64,000 nucleotides of DNA, taken from positions 1,060,001-1,124,000 of the forward strand of contig NZ_CP077097.1 in NCBI RefSeq assembly GCF_014269225.2, in the 5' to 3' direction. Every line of letters starts with the position of its first letter. Position 1 is the first letter of the stretch. This document shows, in pieces, positions 1 to 14,912 of the stretch. The stretch is from Pseudomonas anuradhapurensis. Lineage in GTDB: Bacteria; Pseudomonadota; Gammaproteobacteria; Pseudomonadales; Pseudomonadaceae. The translations under genes and the position numbers were made by a program. A model generated the notes under the pieces. That model made no database searches. It was given only the letters and a program-made list of their open reading frames with translations, and was not told the DNA's origin.

Positions 1-35
1 TTGCGCGGGTGCAGGGTGGGTTTGTTCGGGGTCAT
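1..35 (-). CDS. rlmF: 5' end of rlmF, 23S rRNA (adenine-1618-N6) methyltransferase (cut by window edge)
   Basis: Only the first 11 codons and two bases of the next are inside the window. They read MTPNKPTLHPR on the minus strand from an ATG at 33-35. The K-P-x-L-H-P-R-N start is typical of RlmF proteins, which methylate A1618 of 23S rRNA, and an rlmF gene next to valS fits Pseudomonas gene order. The catalytic part lies outside the window, so the call rests on the N-terminal signature and context. Confidence 0.6.
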   Translation of the reverse strand, partial: MTPNKPTLHPR

Positions 36-76
36 GGCAGTGTCCAGCCCTATACGAGCGGTGGCTGATAGAGTCT

Positions 77-198
77 GGGGCTGCTGTGCAGCCCTTTCGC
101 GACACAAGGCCGCTCCTGCAGGATAGCGGCGCCCTTCAAACCGGCGCCGTCCCTGCAGGAGCGGCCTTGTGTCGCAAAAGGGCCGCACAGCGGCCCCA
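77..198. repeat. REP/BIME inverted pair between valS and rlmF
   Basis: Two inverted arms (77-122 and 152-198) carry the family unit with GCGACACAAGGCCGCTCCTGC and flanking GGGGCTGC/GCGGCCCC ends, around a short spacer that itself contains GGCGCC repeats. This is the 'CGCGAC-CAAGGCCGCTCC' type of Pseudomonas REP. It sits directly after the valS stop codon and could form a large hairpin in the valS-rlmF transcript. Confidence 0.8.
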
Positions 199-214
199 GC
201 TGTTTCTCTAGTGA

Positions 215-3061
215 TTAAAGCGCCGCAATCCGCGCGTGCTGCTCGGTGAAGTTGGCCAGGGCCTGTTCGGACTCGGCCAGCTTGGCGCGTTCCTTCTCGA
301 TCACCGCAGGCGGAGCCTTGTCGACGAAGGCAGCGTTGGACAGCTTGCCGCCCACGCGTGCCACTTCACCTTGCAGGCGCTGGATTTCCTTGTTCAGGCG
401 CGCCAGCTCGGCATCCTTGTCGATCAGGCCGGCCATCGGCACCAGCACCTGCAGGTCACCGACCAGGGCGGTGGCCGACAGCGGTGCTTCGTCGGCATCG
501 CTCAGCACGGTGAACGACTCGACCTTGGCCAGCTTCTTCAGCAGGGCTTCGTTTTCCTGCAGGCGACGCTGGTCGTCGGCGTTGGCGTTCTTCAGGAACA
601 GCGGCAGCGGCTTGCCCGGGCCGATGTTCATCTCGGCGCGGATGTTGCGCAGGCCGACCATCAGCTCCTTGAGCCATTCGATGTCGCCTTCGGCGGCCGG
701 GTCGATGCGGCTTTCATTGGCCACCGGCCATGGCTGCAGCATGATGGTCTTGCCGCTGATGCCGGCCAGCGGCGCGATGCGCTGCCAGATTTCCTCGGTG
801 ATGAACGGCATGAACGGATGCGCAAGGCGCAGTGCCACTTCCAGCACGCGCACCAGGGTACGGCGGGTGCCACGGGCGCGCTCGACCGGTGCGTTTTCGT
901 CCCACAATACCGGCTTGGACAGTTCCAGGTACCAGTCGCAGTACTGGTTCCAGATGAACTCGTACAGTGCCTGGCTGGCCAGGTCGAAGCGGAACTGCTC
1001 CAGCTGGCGGGTCACTTCGGCTTCGGTGCGCTGCAGCTGCGAGATGATCCAGCGGTCGGCCAGCGACAGTTCGACGGCCTCACCGTTCTGGCCGCAGTCC
1101 TCGCCCTTGTCCAGCACGTAGCGGGCGGCGTTCCAGATCTTGTTGCAGAAGTTGCGGTAGCCTTCGACGCGGCCCATGTCGAACTTGATGTCGCGGCCGG
1201 TGGAGGCCAGCGAGCAGAAGGTGAAGCGCAGGGCATCGGTGCCGTAGCTGGCAATACCTTCAGGGAACTCGGCCTTGGTCTGCTTGGCGATCTTCTCGGC
1301 CAGCTTCGGCTGCATCATGCCGCTGGTGCGTTTTTCCAGCAGGGCGTCGAGGGTGATGCCGTCGACGATATCCAGCGGGTCCAGCACGTTACCTTTGGAC
1401 TTGGACATCTTCTGGCCCTGGCCGTCCCGCACCAGGCCGTGCACGTACACGGTCTTGAACGGTACCTGCGGGGTGCCGTCTTCGTTCTTGATCAGGTGCA
1501 TGGTCAGCATGATCATGCGCGCAACCCAGAAGAAGATGATGTCGAAGCCGGTCACCAGCACATCGGTGGAGTGGAACTTCTTGAGGAATTCGGTCTGCTC
1601 CGGCCAGCCCAGGGTGGAGAAGGTCCACAGCCCGGAACTGAACCAGGTGTCGAGCACGTCGTCGTCCTGGCGCAGGGCAACGTCGGCGCCCAGGTTGTGC
1701 TTGGCGCGCACTTCTGCCTCGTTGCGGCCGACATAGACCTGGCCGGCCTCGTCGTACCACGCCGGGATACGGTGGCCCCACCACAGCTGGCGGCTGATGC
1801 ACCAGTCCTGGATGTCGCGCATCCAGGAGAAATACATGTTCTCGTACTGCTTGGGCACGAACTGGATGCGGCCGTCTTCCACGGCAGCGATGGCAGGTTC
1901 TGCCAACGGCTTGGTGGAGACGTACCACTGGTCGGTCAGCCATGGCTCGATGACGGTGCCCGAACGGTCGCCTTTCGGCACCTTCAGGGCGTGGTCGTCG
2001 ATGCTCACCAGCAGGCCCTGGGCGTCCAGGTCGGCGACGATCTGCTTGCGCGCGACGAAGCGGTCGAGGTTGGCGTACTGGGCGGGCAGGCGGGTGTCGA
2101 CCTGCTCGTTGACGCTGCCGTCGAGGTTGAAGGCCTGGGCGCTGGCCAGCACGAAGGCGTTCTTGTCGAAGATGTTCAGCAGCGGCAGGTTGTGGCGCTT
2201 GCCGACTTCGTAGTCGTTGAAATCGTGGGCCGGGGTGATTTTCACGCAACCGGTACCGAACTCGGGATCGCAATAGTCGTCGGCGATGATCGGGATGCGA
2301 CGGCCGACCAGTGGCAGTTCGACGAACTTGCCGATCAGCGCCTGGTAGCGCTCGTCGTTCGGGTTGACCGCTACCGCGGCGTCACCCAGCAGGGTTTCCG
2401 GACGGGTGGTGGCGACGACCAGGTAATCCTTGCCTTCGGCGGTCTTGGCGCCATCGGCCAGCGGGTAGCGCAGGTTCCACAGGTGGCCCTTCTCGTCGTG
2501 GTTTTCCACTTCGAGGTCGGAGATGGCCGTGTGCAGCTTGGTGTCCCAGTTGACCAGGCGCTTGCCGCGGTAGATCAGGCCGTCCTCGTGCAGGCGCACG
2601 AAGGCTTCCTTGACCGCTTCGGACAGGCCGTCGTCCATGGTGAAGCGCTCGCGGCTCCAGTCTACCGACGAGCCCAGGCGGCGGATCTGGCGGCTGATGT
2701 TGCCGCCGGACTGGTCCTTCCATTCCCAGACCTTTTCCAGGAACTTTTCGCGGCCCAGGTCATGGCGGTTCTGGCCCTTGGCCTCGAGCTGGCGCTCGAC
2801 CAGCATCTGGGTGGCGATACCGGCGTGGTCGGTGCCAGGCTGCCACAGGGTGTCGCGGCCTTGCATGCGGCGGAAACGGATCAGGGCATCCATGATCGCG
2901 TTGTTGAAGCCGTGGCCCATGTGCAGGCTGCCGGTCACGTTCGGCGGCGGGATCATGATGGTGTAGGACTCGCCTGCACCTTGTGGGGCGAAATAATTCT
3001 CGGACTCCCAGGTGTTGTACCAGGAAGTTTCGATGGCGTGCGGCTGGTAGGTCTTATCCAT
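215..3061 (-). CDS. valS: Valine--tRNA ligase (ValS)
   Basis: Class I aminoacyl-tRNA synthetase that charges tRNA-Val in the cytoplasm. At 948 aa it has the usual length. The HIGH-type motif lies in [13 protein letters not shown] (residues 38-50), the KMSKS motif is present as KMSKSKGN near residue 550, and the C-terminal 60 residues form the charged coiled-coil arm typical of ValRS. An in-frame start seven codons upstream exists, but the ATG at 3059-3061 gives the usual [11 protein letters not shown] start. It lies downstream of holC on the same strand, separated by a REP hairpin. Confidence 0.97.
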   Translation of the reverse strand: MDKTYQPHAIETSWYNTWESENYFAPQGAGESYTIMIPPPNVTGSLHMGHGFNNAIMDALIRFRRMQGRDTLWQPGTDHAGIATQMLVERQLEAKGQNRHDLGREKFLEKVWEWKDQSGGNISRQIRRLGSSVDWSRERFTMDDGLSEAVKEAFVRLHEDGLIYRGKRLVNWDTKLHTAISDLEVENHDEKGHLWNLRYPLADGAKTAEGKDYLVVATTRPETLLGDAAVAVNPNDERYQALIGKFVELPLVGRRIPIIADDYCDPEFGTGCVKITPAHDFNDYEVGKRHNLPLLNIFDKNAFVLASAQAFNLDGSVNEQVDTRLPAQYANLDRFVARKQIVADLDAQGLLVSIDDHALKVPKGDRSGTVIEPWLTDQWYVSTKPLAEPAIAAVEDGRIQFVPKQYENMYFSWMRDIQDWCISRQLWWGHRIPAWYDEAGQVYVGRNEAEVRAKHNLGADVALRQDDDVLDTWFSSGLWTFSTLGWPEQTEFLKKFHSTDVLVTGFDIIFFWVARMIMLTMHLIKNEDGTPQVPFKTVYVHGLVRDGQGQKMSKSKGNVLDPLDIVDGITLDALLEKRTSGMMQPKLAEKIAKQTKAEFPEGIASYGTDALRFTFCSLASTGRDIKFDMGRVEGYRNFCNKIWNAARYVLDKGEDCGQNGEAVELSLADRWIISQLQRTEAEVTRQLEQFRFDLASQALYEFIWNQYCDWYLELSKPVLWDENAPVERARGTRRTLVRVLEVALRLAHPFMPFITEEIWQRIAPLAGISGKTIMLQPWPVANESRIDPAAEGDIEWLKELMVGLRNIRAEMNIGPGKPLPLFLKNANADDQRRLQENEALLKKLAKVESFTVLSDADEAPLSATALVGDLQVLVPMAGLIDKDAELARLNKEIQRLQGEVARVGGKLSNAAFVDKAPPAVIEKERAKLAESEQALANFTEQHARIAAL

Positions 3062-3166
3062 GCGCGGCGGGACCCTGTGCATTTATTCGGGAAAGCCGGG
3101 AAGTATAACCAAGCTGGGGGCCGCAGGCGACAAGCTGCTGCTATCTGGCACGGCAGGGATGGCCTA

Positions 3167-3248
3167 TTCGCGGGTAAACCCGCTCCCACAGGACCGGCGC
3201 AAGTCTCAAAGCTTGCGCCGGTCCTGTGGGAGCGGGTTTACCCGCGAA
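3167..3248. repeat. REP inverted repeat with a perfect 37-bp stem
   Basis: Arms 3167-3203 and 3212-3248 are exact reverse complements over 37 bases, with an 8-base loop. Each arm contains the REP core TTCGCGGGTAAACCCGCTCC plus the adjoining CACAGGACCGGCGCAAG. It lies in the 210-bp gap between the 119-aa gene and valS. As RNA it would form a very stable hairpin able to separate the two messages. No other element was recognised in the gap. Confidence 0.9.
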
Positions 3249-3271
3249 GAAGGTACCGCCGAATTTCGGTT

Positions 3272-3631
3272 TTACTCGGAACGCTTGATCAACCGCTCGA
3301 TCCGCGCATCCAGCCGGCGTTTGATCTCGTTCTCGATATGCGGGGTAAAGTCGTTGATCACGTCCTGCGTGATCATCTGCGCCGCGGCACGCAGCTCGCT
3401 TTCCAGGTGCAGCAGGGTATCCTGGCGGCGGGTCTGCGGATCGTCTTCGGGCTCGACCGGTTCGGCCGCAGGCGCGGGGTTGCCGGGCGCTTCTTCCAGC
3501 AGCAGTGGGATCTGCTCCACTGTCTCGGTCAGCAGTGGCGGTTGCAGGTCGGCATCGCCAAGCAACTGGCGGATCGACTCGAGGTCATCGAGCAGATGGG
3601 CGGAATCGGGTAGCGGGGAGGGTTTGTCCAT
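3272..3631 (-). CDS. Small conserved protein between holC and valS, function unknown
   Basis: A 119-aa acidic, soluble protein with no signal peptide or membrane segment. The middle third is Pro/Glu/Ala-rich and looks disordered. The last 50 residues (DTLLHLESELR... to IERLIKRSE) look like one long amphipathic helix, which suggests a partner-binding protein. I chose the ATG at 3631. A TTG at 3640 would overlap the holC stop by four bases (TTGA), so translational coupling is possible either way. Its place directly behind holC suggests, but does not show, a link to the polymerase III chi subunit. Confidence 0.75.
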   Translation of the reverse strand: MDKPSPLPDSAHLLDDLESIRQLLGDADLQPPLLTETVEQIPLLLEEAPGNPAPAAEPVEPEDDPQTRRQDTLLHLESELRAAAQMITQDVINDFTPHIENEIKRRLDARIERLIKRSE

Positions 3632-3636
3632 CGTCG

Positions 3637-4065
3637 TCAAAGTCGCTGTAAGCGGTGGTCTTGCAGAGCATAGCCCTGTTCACGGTAGAAACGGAATCGC
3701 TCACGTGCCGATTGGCGGATGCCAGGTTCTTCGACGACGATCTCGGCGATGCGCTCGAACTGGCCGACGAAGCCCGGCACGCCGGCGCCCAGGTTGATCA
3801 GCAGGTCGCGATGGTCGCCGGCGTCGTCGGCCAGGCCCAGGGCCACGCGCGCGTCGGCGTGCACCTCTGCCAGGTCGTGAGGCACGAAAGCTTCGCCCTT
3901 GAAGTGCCACAGGCGTTGGTCCAGCTGGTCGCGCTGGTCGGCATCCTGGCAATGCAGGTAGACCCGGTGGCCGAGGCGCCAGGCCTTTTCACACAGCTTG
4001 CAGGCGAAGTCCAGGCGCGCCGACAGTGCGTCGGTGGGCAGGATGTAGAAATCGACTTTGCTCAT
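3637..4065 (-). CDS. holC: DNA polymerase III chi subunit (HolC)
   Basis: A 142-aa protein matching the HolC family. It begins MSKVDFYILPTDALSARLDF, contains the family's LCEKAWRLGHRVYLHC stretch early on, and ends in the RFRFYREQGYALQDHRL segment. Chi joins the clamp-loader complex and contacts SSB during replication. The ATG at 4065 is preferred over an upstream start 15 codons earlier because it matches the family N terminus. It lies 49 bp after pepA, the usual Pseudomonas pepA-holC-valS order. Confidence 0.94.
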   Translation of the reverse strand: MSKVDFYILPTDALSARLDFACKLCEKAWRLGHRVYLHCQDADQRDQLDQRLWHFKGEAFVPHDLAEVHADARVALGLADDAGDHRDLLINLGAGVPGFVGQFERIAEIVVEEPGIRQSARERFRFYREQGYALQDHRLQRL

Positions 4066-4114
4066 GGTGGTATCGCCGGCCGATGGCGCACGAGGCGCCA
4101 CCGGCTGCACGGCG

Positions 4115-5909
<1,795 letters not shown>

Positions 5910-7025
5910 TTGATCGTCTTTCGTTATCTGTCCCGCGAGGTCCTGGTGACCTTGAGCGCCGTCAGCGCCGTGCTGCTGGTGATCATCATGAGCGGGCGCT
6001 TCATCAAGTACCTGGCCCAGGCTGCCCAGGGTGTGCTCGACCCGAGCGTGCTGTTCCTGATCATGGGCTTCCGCCTGCCGGGTTTCCTGCAGCTGATCCT
6101 GCCTTTGGGGCTGTTCCTCGGCATTCTCCTGGCGTACGGGCGCCTGTACCTGGAAAGCGAGATGACCGTGCTGTCGGCCACTGGCATGAGCCAGCAGCGC
6201 TTGCTCGGCCTGACCATGGCGCCGGCCGCCCTGGTTGCCCTGCTGGTGGCCTGGCTGAGCCTGAGCCTGGCGCCGCAGGGCGTTGCCCAGGTGCAGCAGA
6301 TCATCAGCCAGCAGGATGCCCTGACCGAGTTCGACACCCTGGTGCCGGGCCGCTTCCAGACCCTGCGCGATGGTTCGCGGGTGACCTACACCGAACAGTT
6401 GTCTGACGATCGCATCAACCTGGCCGGGGTGTTCATCTCCGAGAAGCGCTTCAACCAGGACAAGACCAAGGACCGCGCTCCATCGGTGCTGGTCGCCGAA
6501 AAAGGCCACCAGGAAATCCAGGCCGACGGCAACCGCTACCTGGTGCTGGAAAACGGCTACCGTTACGACGGCAACCCCGGCCAGGCCGACTACCGCGCCA
6601 TCAAGTACGACACCTACGGCGTGCTGCTGCCCAAGCCGGAGGTCAGCGAGGAAGTGACCGAGCGCGAAGCCATCCCCACCTCCGAGCTGATCGGCAAGCC
6701 GGGCCTGCGTGAGCGTGCCGAGCTGCAATGGCGCCTGTCGCTGCCCATCCTGGTGTTCGTGGTCACCTTGCTGGCGGTACCGCTGTCCCGCGTGAACCCG
6801 CGCCAGGGCCGCTTCCTCAAGCTGCTGCCGGCAATTCTTCTGTACATGGCCTACCTGACAATGCTGATTTCCACACGCGGCGCCCTCGAAAAGGGCAAGT
6901 TGCCGATCGCCCTGGGCATGTGGTGGGTCCACGGCCTGTTCCTGCTGATCGGCCTGGGCCTGATGTACTGGGAGCCGCTGCGCCTCAAGCGCGCCGCCCG
7001 CCGTGCGGAGGTGGCCCATGGCTAA
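5910..7025 (+). CDS. lptF: LPS export ABC transporter permease LptF
   Basis: Inner-membrane subunit of the LptB2FG complex that extracts LPS and passes it to LptC and the LptA bridge. At 371 aa it shows the family layout: two N-terminal membrane helices with the VIIMSGRFIKYL segment, a third helix pair, a periplasmic jellyroll domain (about 120-260) and three C-terminal helices. The start is taken as the TTG at 5910 because AGGAG lies 8 bp upstream (5897-5901) and it gives the usual (M)IVFRYLSREV. Earlier in-frame starts overlap that ribosome-binding site. lptG overlaps its stop. Confidence 0.94.
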   Translation: MIVFRYLSREVLVTLSAVSAVLLVIIMSGRFIKYLAQAAQGVLDPSVLFLIMGFRLPGFLQLILPLGLFLGILLAYGRLYLESEMTVLSATGMSQQRLLGLTMAPAALVALLVAWLSLSLAPQGVAQVQQIISQQDALTEFDTLVPGRFQTLRDGSRVTYTEQLSDDRINLAGVFISEKRFNQDKTKDRAPSVLVAEKGHQEIQADGNRYLVLENGYRYDGNPGQADYRAIKYDTYGVLLPKPEVSEEVTEREAIPTSELIGKPGLRERAELQWRLSLPILVFVVTLLAVPLSRVNPRQGRFLKLLPAILLYMAYLTMLISTRGALEKGKLPIALGMWWVHGLFLLIGLGLMYWEPLRLKRAARRAEVAHG

Positions 7026-8079
7026 GCTCGACCGTTACATCGGCCAGAGCGTGCTGCTGGCCATTCTCGCCGTACTGGGCATCATCCTTGGCCTGGCCTC
7101 GCTGTTCGCCTTCATTGATGAAATGAGCGACCTGAGCGATACCTACACGGTGATGGAGGCGGGCAACTTCGTTTTGCTGACCGCCCCACGGCGCCTGTAC
7201 GAAATGCTGCCGATGGCCGCCCTGATCGGTTGCCTGATTGGCCTGGGCAGCCTGGCCAGCAGCAGCGAACTGACCATCATGCGTGCTGCCGGGGTATCGA
7301 TCGGCCGCATCGTCTGGGCGGTGATGAAGCCGATGCTGGTGCTGATGCTGGTCGGCCTGCTGATCGGCGAATACGTGGCACCGGTGACCGAGAACAAGGC
7401 CCAGGCCGACCGTTCGCTGGCCCAGGGTGGGGGTGAGGCACAAAGCTCCAAGCGTGGCATGTGGCACCGCCAGGGTGACGAGTTCGTGCACATCAACGCC
7501 GTGCAGCCCAACGGCCTGCTGCTGGGCGTGACCCGCTACCGCTTCGACAGCGAACGCAAGATCGTCACTTCGAGTTTCGCCCGCCGAGCCCAATACCAGG
7601 ACGATCACTGGCTGCTTGCCGACGTGCGCACCACCTTCTTCCGTGGTGACCATACCGAAGTGGTGAACACACCGCAGGAGCGCTGGGACGTTTCGCTCAC
7701 CCCGCAATTGCTCAATACCGTGATCCTGGCGCCTGAGTCGCTATCGATTACCGGCTTGTGGGATTACATCCACTACTTGTCCGACCAGGGCCTGAACAAC
7801 GCCCGTTACTGGCTGGCGTTCTGGACCAAGGTGCTGCAACCGATGGTGACCGCGGCGCTGGTGCTGATGGCGATCTCGTTCATCTTCGGCCCGCTGCGTT
7901 CGGTGACCCTTGGCCAGCGCGTGTTCACCGGTGTGCTGGTGGGCTTCGTGTTCCGCATTGCCCAGGACCTGCTGGGGCCATCGAGCCAGGTGTTCGGCTT
8001 CCCACCGCTGTTGGCGGTGGTGATCCCGGCCGGCATCTGTGCGTTGGCAGGGATGTGGCTGTTGCGCCGGGCGGGGTAA
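7018..8079 (+). CDS. lptG: LPS export ABC transporter permease LptG
   Basis: Partner permease of LptF, 353 aa, with the family start MAKLDRYIGQSVL, membrane helices near the N terminus (the ILGLASLFAFIDEM segment) and at the C terminus, and a periplasmic domain between. The ATG at 7018 overlaps the lptF stop codon by 8 bp, so the two are translationally coupled. A Rho-independent terminator follows directly. Confidence 0.95.
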   Translation: MAKLDRYIGQSVLLAILAVLGIILGLASLFAFIDEMSDLSDTYTVMEAGNFVLLTAPRRLYEMLPMAALIGCLIGLGSLASSSELTIMRAAGVSIGRIVWAVMKPMLVLMLVGLLIGEYVAPVTENKAQADRSLAQGGGEAQSSKRGMWHRQGDEFVHINAVQPNGLLLGVTRYRFDSERKIVTSSFARRAQYQDDHWLLADVRTTFFRGDHTEVVNTPQERWDVSLTPQLLNTVILAPESLSITGLWDYIHYLSDQGLNNARYWLAFWTKVLQPMVTAALVLMAISFIFGPLRSVTLGQRVFTGVLVGFVFRIAQDLLGPSSQVFGFPPLLAVVIPAGICALAGMWLLRRAG

Positions 8080-8094
8080 TGGCCTGAACCGTAC

Positions 8095-8124
8095 AAAAAA
8101 AGCCGACCTCAGGGTCGGCTTTTT
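8095..8124 (+). terminator. Rho-independent terminator after lptG
   Basis: Stem GCCGACC (8102-8108), loop TCAG, GGTCGGC (8113-8119), preceded by a run of A and followed by TTTTT, so it could work on both strands. It lies 16 bp past the lptG stop. Confidence 0.92.
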
Positions 8125-8145
8125 GCTGGCATTTGTGTTGGCTTC

Positions 8146-8227
8146 TTCGCGGGCGTGCCCGCTCCCACAGGTTCATCACAGCCCCCTGGGCTTGTGAAGT
8201 TCCTGTGGGAGCGGGCACGCCCGCGAA
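8146..8227. repeat. REP/BIME inverted pair
   Basis: Left arm TTCGCGGGCGTGCCCGCTCC with trailing CACAGG (8146-8171) and its inverted copy (8202-8227) surround a spacer that also has weak dyad symmetry. It lies in the convergent gap between lptG and the RDD gene. Confidence 0.85.
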
Positions 8228-8258
8228 TAGGCTGGAAGCAGGCAATACAGGTCTCAGC

Positions 8259-8747
8259 TCATTTGTTCTGCTTCGGCACCCGCACCAGCTGGCTTTCCGA
8301 ATAGATGTCATGCCAGCCGCGCTTGCGCTTGTCGATCAACGCCCAGAAGAAACCCAGCCCCAGGCACAGCCATGAGGCGATCGACACCACGAAGCGCAAC
8401 AGCGCCTGCCACAGGCTGATGGCCGTGCCATCGGCGTTCTGCACCCGCACCCCCCACACCTGCATGCCCAGGGTCTGCCCGCCATGGGTCCAGAACTTGG
8501 CAAAAAAGCCGAACAGGGCAAACAGCAGTAGCGTCGACAGCAGCGGGTCGCCATCCAGCGCACCGGCCTCGGTCAGCTCGCGCATGCGTGCTTCGCCGAT
8601 GATTGCCATCTGGATCATCTTGTAGGCGCCAGCGGTCACGATCAGTAGTGCCGTGCACAGCAAAAAGTCGTAGAACATCGCCGCCAGGCGCCGGCCCAGG
8701 CCGACCGGCGGAAAATCACCCTGGGGTGTGAGCAGAGGCTTGGACAT
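8259..8747 (-). CDS. RDD family integral membrane protein
   Basis: A 162-aa protein with the RDD-family pattern. There is an Arg/Asp pair in the first helix (LGRRLAAMFYDFLLC), further hydrophobic helices (around LLSTLLLFALFGFFAKFW and LLRFVVSIASWLCLGLGFFW), and a final RGWHDIYSES motif. RDD proteins are small inner-membrane proteins of largely unknown function, and some have been linked to ion transport. The ATG at 8747 is used, since the residues upstream of it do not resemble the family. The cold-shock gene lies upstream on the same strand, beyond a terminator. Confidence 0.85.
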   Translation of the reverse strand: MSKPLLTPQGDFPPVGLGRRLAAMFYDFLLCTALLIVTAGAYKMIQMAIIGEARMRELTEAGALDGDPLLSTLLLFALFGFFAKFWTHGGQTLGMQVWGVRVQNADGTAISLWQALLRFVVSIASWLCLGLGFFWALIDKRKRGWHDIYSESQLVRVPKQNK

Positions 8748-8790
8748 GCAGAACGGCTCCAGAAGACGAAGCCGATATTCTACGGGCAAA

Positions 8791-8820
8791 AAAAAGCCCC
8801 TGCACTTGGCAGGGGCTTTT
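8791..8820 (-). terminator. Rho-independent terminator after the cold-shock gene
   Basis: Inverted repeat AGCCCCTGC (8795-8803) / GCAGGGGCT (8809-8817) with a 5-base loop and A/T tracts on both sides. Read on the minus strand it ends the csp transcript in a T run. It falls between the csp stop and the RDD gene start. Confidence 0.9.
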
Positions 8821-8837
8821 TCGAAGTCGGGCTCAGC

Positions 8838-9050
8838 TTAGCCGATGACCTGAACTTTGTCAGCTTGCAGGCCTTTCTGGCCCTGCACTGCTTCGAAGGA
8901 GACCTTCTGGCCTTCTTTCAGGCTCTTGAAGCCGTTGCCTTCAATAGCGCGGAAGTGCACGAACAGATCAGCACCGCTTTCTGGGGTGATGAAACCGTAA
9001 CCTTTTTCGTCATTGAACCACTTGACGGTACCGTTCTGACGCTCAGCCAT
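8838..9050 (-). CDS. Cold-shock domain protein (CspA family)
   Basis: A 70-aa single OB-fold protein. Both nucleic-acid-binding motifs are present: RNP1 KGYGFI (in [12 protein letters not shown]) and RNP2 LFVHF. Family members bind single-stranded RNA/DNA as RNA chaperones. The ATG at 9050 gives the canonical [13 protein letters not shown] start; an upstream in-frame ATG adds unrelated residues. Which Pseudomonas paralogue this is, and whether it is induced by cold, cannot be told from the sequence. Confidence 0.95.
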   Translation of the reverse strand: MAERQNGTVKWFNDEKGYGFITPESGADLFVHFRAIEGNGFKSLKEGQKVSFEAVQGQKGLQADKVQVIG

Positions 9051-9408
9051 TGTCTTATTTCCTATGAAGCTTGAATTTTGATGACAGTTTCTTTTGCAAT
9101 AAGTAGTAAGCAAAAGATTACTGGGCTGGGTTGCAGGAAAGTAAGAGACGTCAAACGGGTTGTAGCAGATTGCGGCTACTGGCCCAGGTCACGAACTGTT
9201 GCGACCCATGCAAACACAGTGCAGTGACTCTACGCCAACTCCCGAGCGAAAAACAAGCCCTTGGTCGTCTGGAAAATCGGCCGTTTGCCGATAACCGACC
9301 AGTTTGTCGGAAACGGCATGGCGCCTGGCCTGGCGCCATGTTCAAAAGTTATTAGGCAGGTTCGGAAACGAATAAGCCGAACCTGGCTGCACGCTTCACA
9401 AAACGGCT
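9051..9408. other. Intergenic region between gcvT and the cold-shock gene
   Basis: A 358-bp gap. The csp-proximal part is AT-richer and should hold the csp promoter and leader. The gcvT-proximal part holds two hairpins (9317-9340 and 9357-9385). Short open frames are present but lack ribosome-binding sites and recognisable products. Confidence 0.5.
9317..9385 (-). terminator. Two hairpins downstream of gcvT, possible end of the gcv transcript
   Basis: CAGGTTCGG (9357-9365) / CCGAACCTG (9377-9385) forms a perfect 9-bp stem starting 24 bp after the gcvT stop. CATGGCGCC (9317-9325) / GGCGCCATG (9332-9340) forms a second. Neither has a clear T tract, so intrinsic termination is not certain. They may instead mark 3' end processing. 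Confidence 0.4.
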
Positions 9409-10530
9409 TCAGCCTCGGTAGTAACGTTGCGCCACGAAAGGCATTTTACTGACTTTCAAAGCCACCTTCTTGCCACGCACCACGGCAAACAGTGGCGTGT
9501 CGATTGCTGCATGTTCGCTATCGATATAACCCATTGCGACCGGTGCGCCGAGTGTCGGGCCAAAGCCGCCACTGCACACTTTGCCTACCGGGTGATCGTT
9601 GGCATCGACAATGTCAGCGCCTTCGCGTACTGGCGTACGTTCCTGCGGCAACAGGCCCACGCGTTTGCGCGGCACGCCATCGCGCTGCTGGGCGAAGATG
9701 TGCTCGGCCCCAGGGAAGCCACCGGCACGCGCGCCATCGGCACGGCGTACCTTGGAAATGGCCCACAGCAGGCTGGCTTCGACCGGGGTGGTTTCGCTGT
9801 TCATGTCGTGGCCGTACAGGCACAGGCCGGCTTCCAGGCGCAGCGAGTCGCGCGCGCCCAGGCCGATCGGCTGCACTTGCGGCTCGGCCAGCAGGCGACG
9901 GGCCAGGGCTTCGGCAGCGTGTGCCGGTACCGAAATCTCGTAGCCGTCTTCGCCGGTATACCCCGAGCGGCTGACGTAGCAGTCTTCACCCAGCAACTTT
10001 ACTGTGCGGAACTGCATGAAGGTCATGCTGGCTACTTCCGGGGCCAGGCGCGCCAGCACCTCGGCTGCCGCCGGGCCTTGCAGGGCCAGCAGGGCACGCT
10101 CCTCGAACAGCGCTTGCACCTCGCAGCGGCCACCGATATGCGCTCGCAGGTGGGCCAGGTCCTGGTCCTTGCAGGCAGCGTTGACTACCAGGAACAGGGT
10201 GTCGTTGCCCAGGTTGGCGACCATCAGGTCGTCGAGGATACCGCCTTGCTCATTGGTGAACATGGCATAGCGCTGCATGCCTACCGGCAGGTCGAGGATA
10301 TCCACCGGCACCAGGCTTTCCAGGGCCTTGGCGGCGTCGCTGCCGTGCAGCTTGATCTGGCCCATGTGCGAGACATCGAACAGGCCGGCCTGCTCGCGGG
10401 TGTGCAGGTGCTCCTTGAGCACGCCCAGCGGGTACTGCACTGGCATGTCGTAGCCGGCGAACGGCACCATGCGCGCACCCAGTTCCAGGTGCAGGGCGTG
10501 CAGCGGGGTCTTGAGCAGTGTTTCGGACAT
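9409..10530 (-). CDS. gcvT: Aminomethyltransferase, glycine cleavage T protein
   Basis: T protein of the glycine cleavage system, 373 aa. It moves the methylene group from the aminomethyl-lipoyl arm of GcvH to tetrahydrofolate and releases ammonia. Family features are the N-terminal [27 protein letters not shown] region, the FDVSHMGQI motif and the C-terminal barrel. It is the last gene of the gcvH-gcvP-sdaA-gcvT operon, 27 bp after sdaA with a good AAGGAG site. Confidence 0.96.
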   Translation of the reverse strand: MSETLLKTPLHALHLELGARMVPFAGYDMPVQYPLGVLKEHLHTREQAGLFDVSHMGQIKLHGSDAAKALESLVPVDILDLPVGMQRYAMFTNEQGGILDDLMVANLGNDTLFLVVNAACKDQDLAHLRAHIGGRCEVQALFEERALLALQGPAAAEVLARLAPEVASMTFMQFRTVKLLGEDCYVSRSGYTGEDGYEISVPAHAAEALARRLLAEPQVQPIGLGARDSLRLEAGLCLYGHDMNSETTPVEASLLWAISKVRRADGARAGGFPGAEHIFAQQRDGVPRKRVGLLPQERTPVREGADIVDANDHPVGKVCSGGFGPTLGAPVAMGYIDSEHAAIDTPLFAVVRGKKVALKVSKMPFVAQRYYRG

Positions 10531-10557
10531 CGGTGACTCCTTGCTGTAGTTGTCGGG

Positions 10558-11934
<1,377 letters not shown>

Positions 11935-11976
11935 GGGAGACCTCCAGCCAGGAATATTGGGCGGATTTGGTGAACC

Positions 11977-12006
11977 CTGTGGGAGCGGGCACGCCCGCTC
12001 CCACAG
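11977..12006. repeat. Isolated palindromic REP-like hairpin inside the gcv operon
   Basis: CTGTGGGAGCGGG (11977-11989) and CCCGCTCCCACAG (11994-12006) form a perfect 13-bp stem with a 4-base loop in the 111-bp gap between gcvP and sdaA. The sequence is the outer part of the local REP family without the TTCGCGGG end. Confidence 0.8.
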
Positions 12007-12045
12007 AGGCCCACACCTCAAGCAAGGTAGCGGGCCCGAGGGCTA

Positions 12046-14901
<2,856 letters not shown>

Positions 14902-14912
14902 GGTGCAGGTCC

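Noticed and set aside
236..3613. A very long plus-strand open frame opposite valS and the 119-aa gene
   Set aside because: It is antisense to a clearly coding gene, has low-complexity Gln/Val/Ala-rich content typical of high-GC third-position shadows, and shows no domain.
9151..9345. Small open frames in the gap between gcvT and csp
   Set aside because: No ribosome-binding site, no conserved feature, and they overlap the hairpins.
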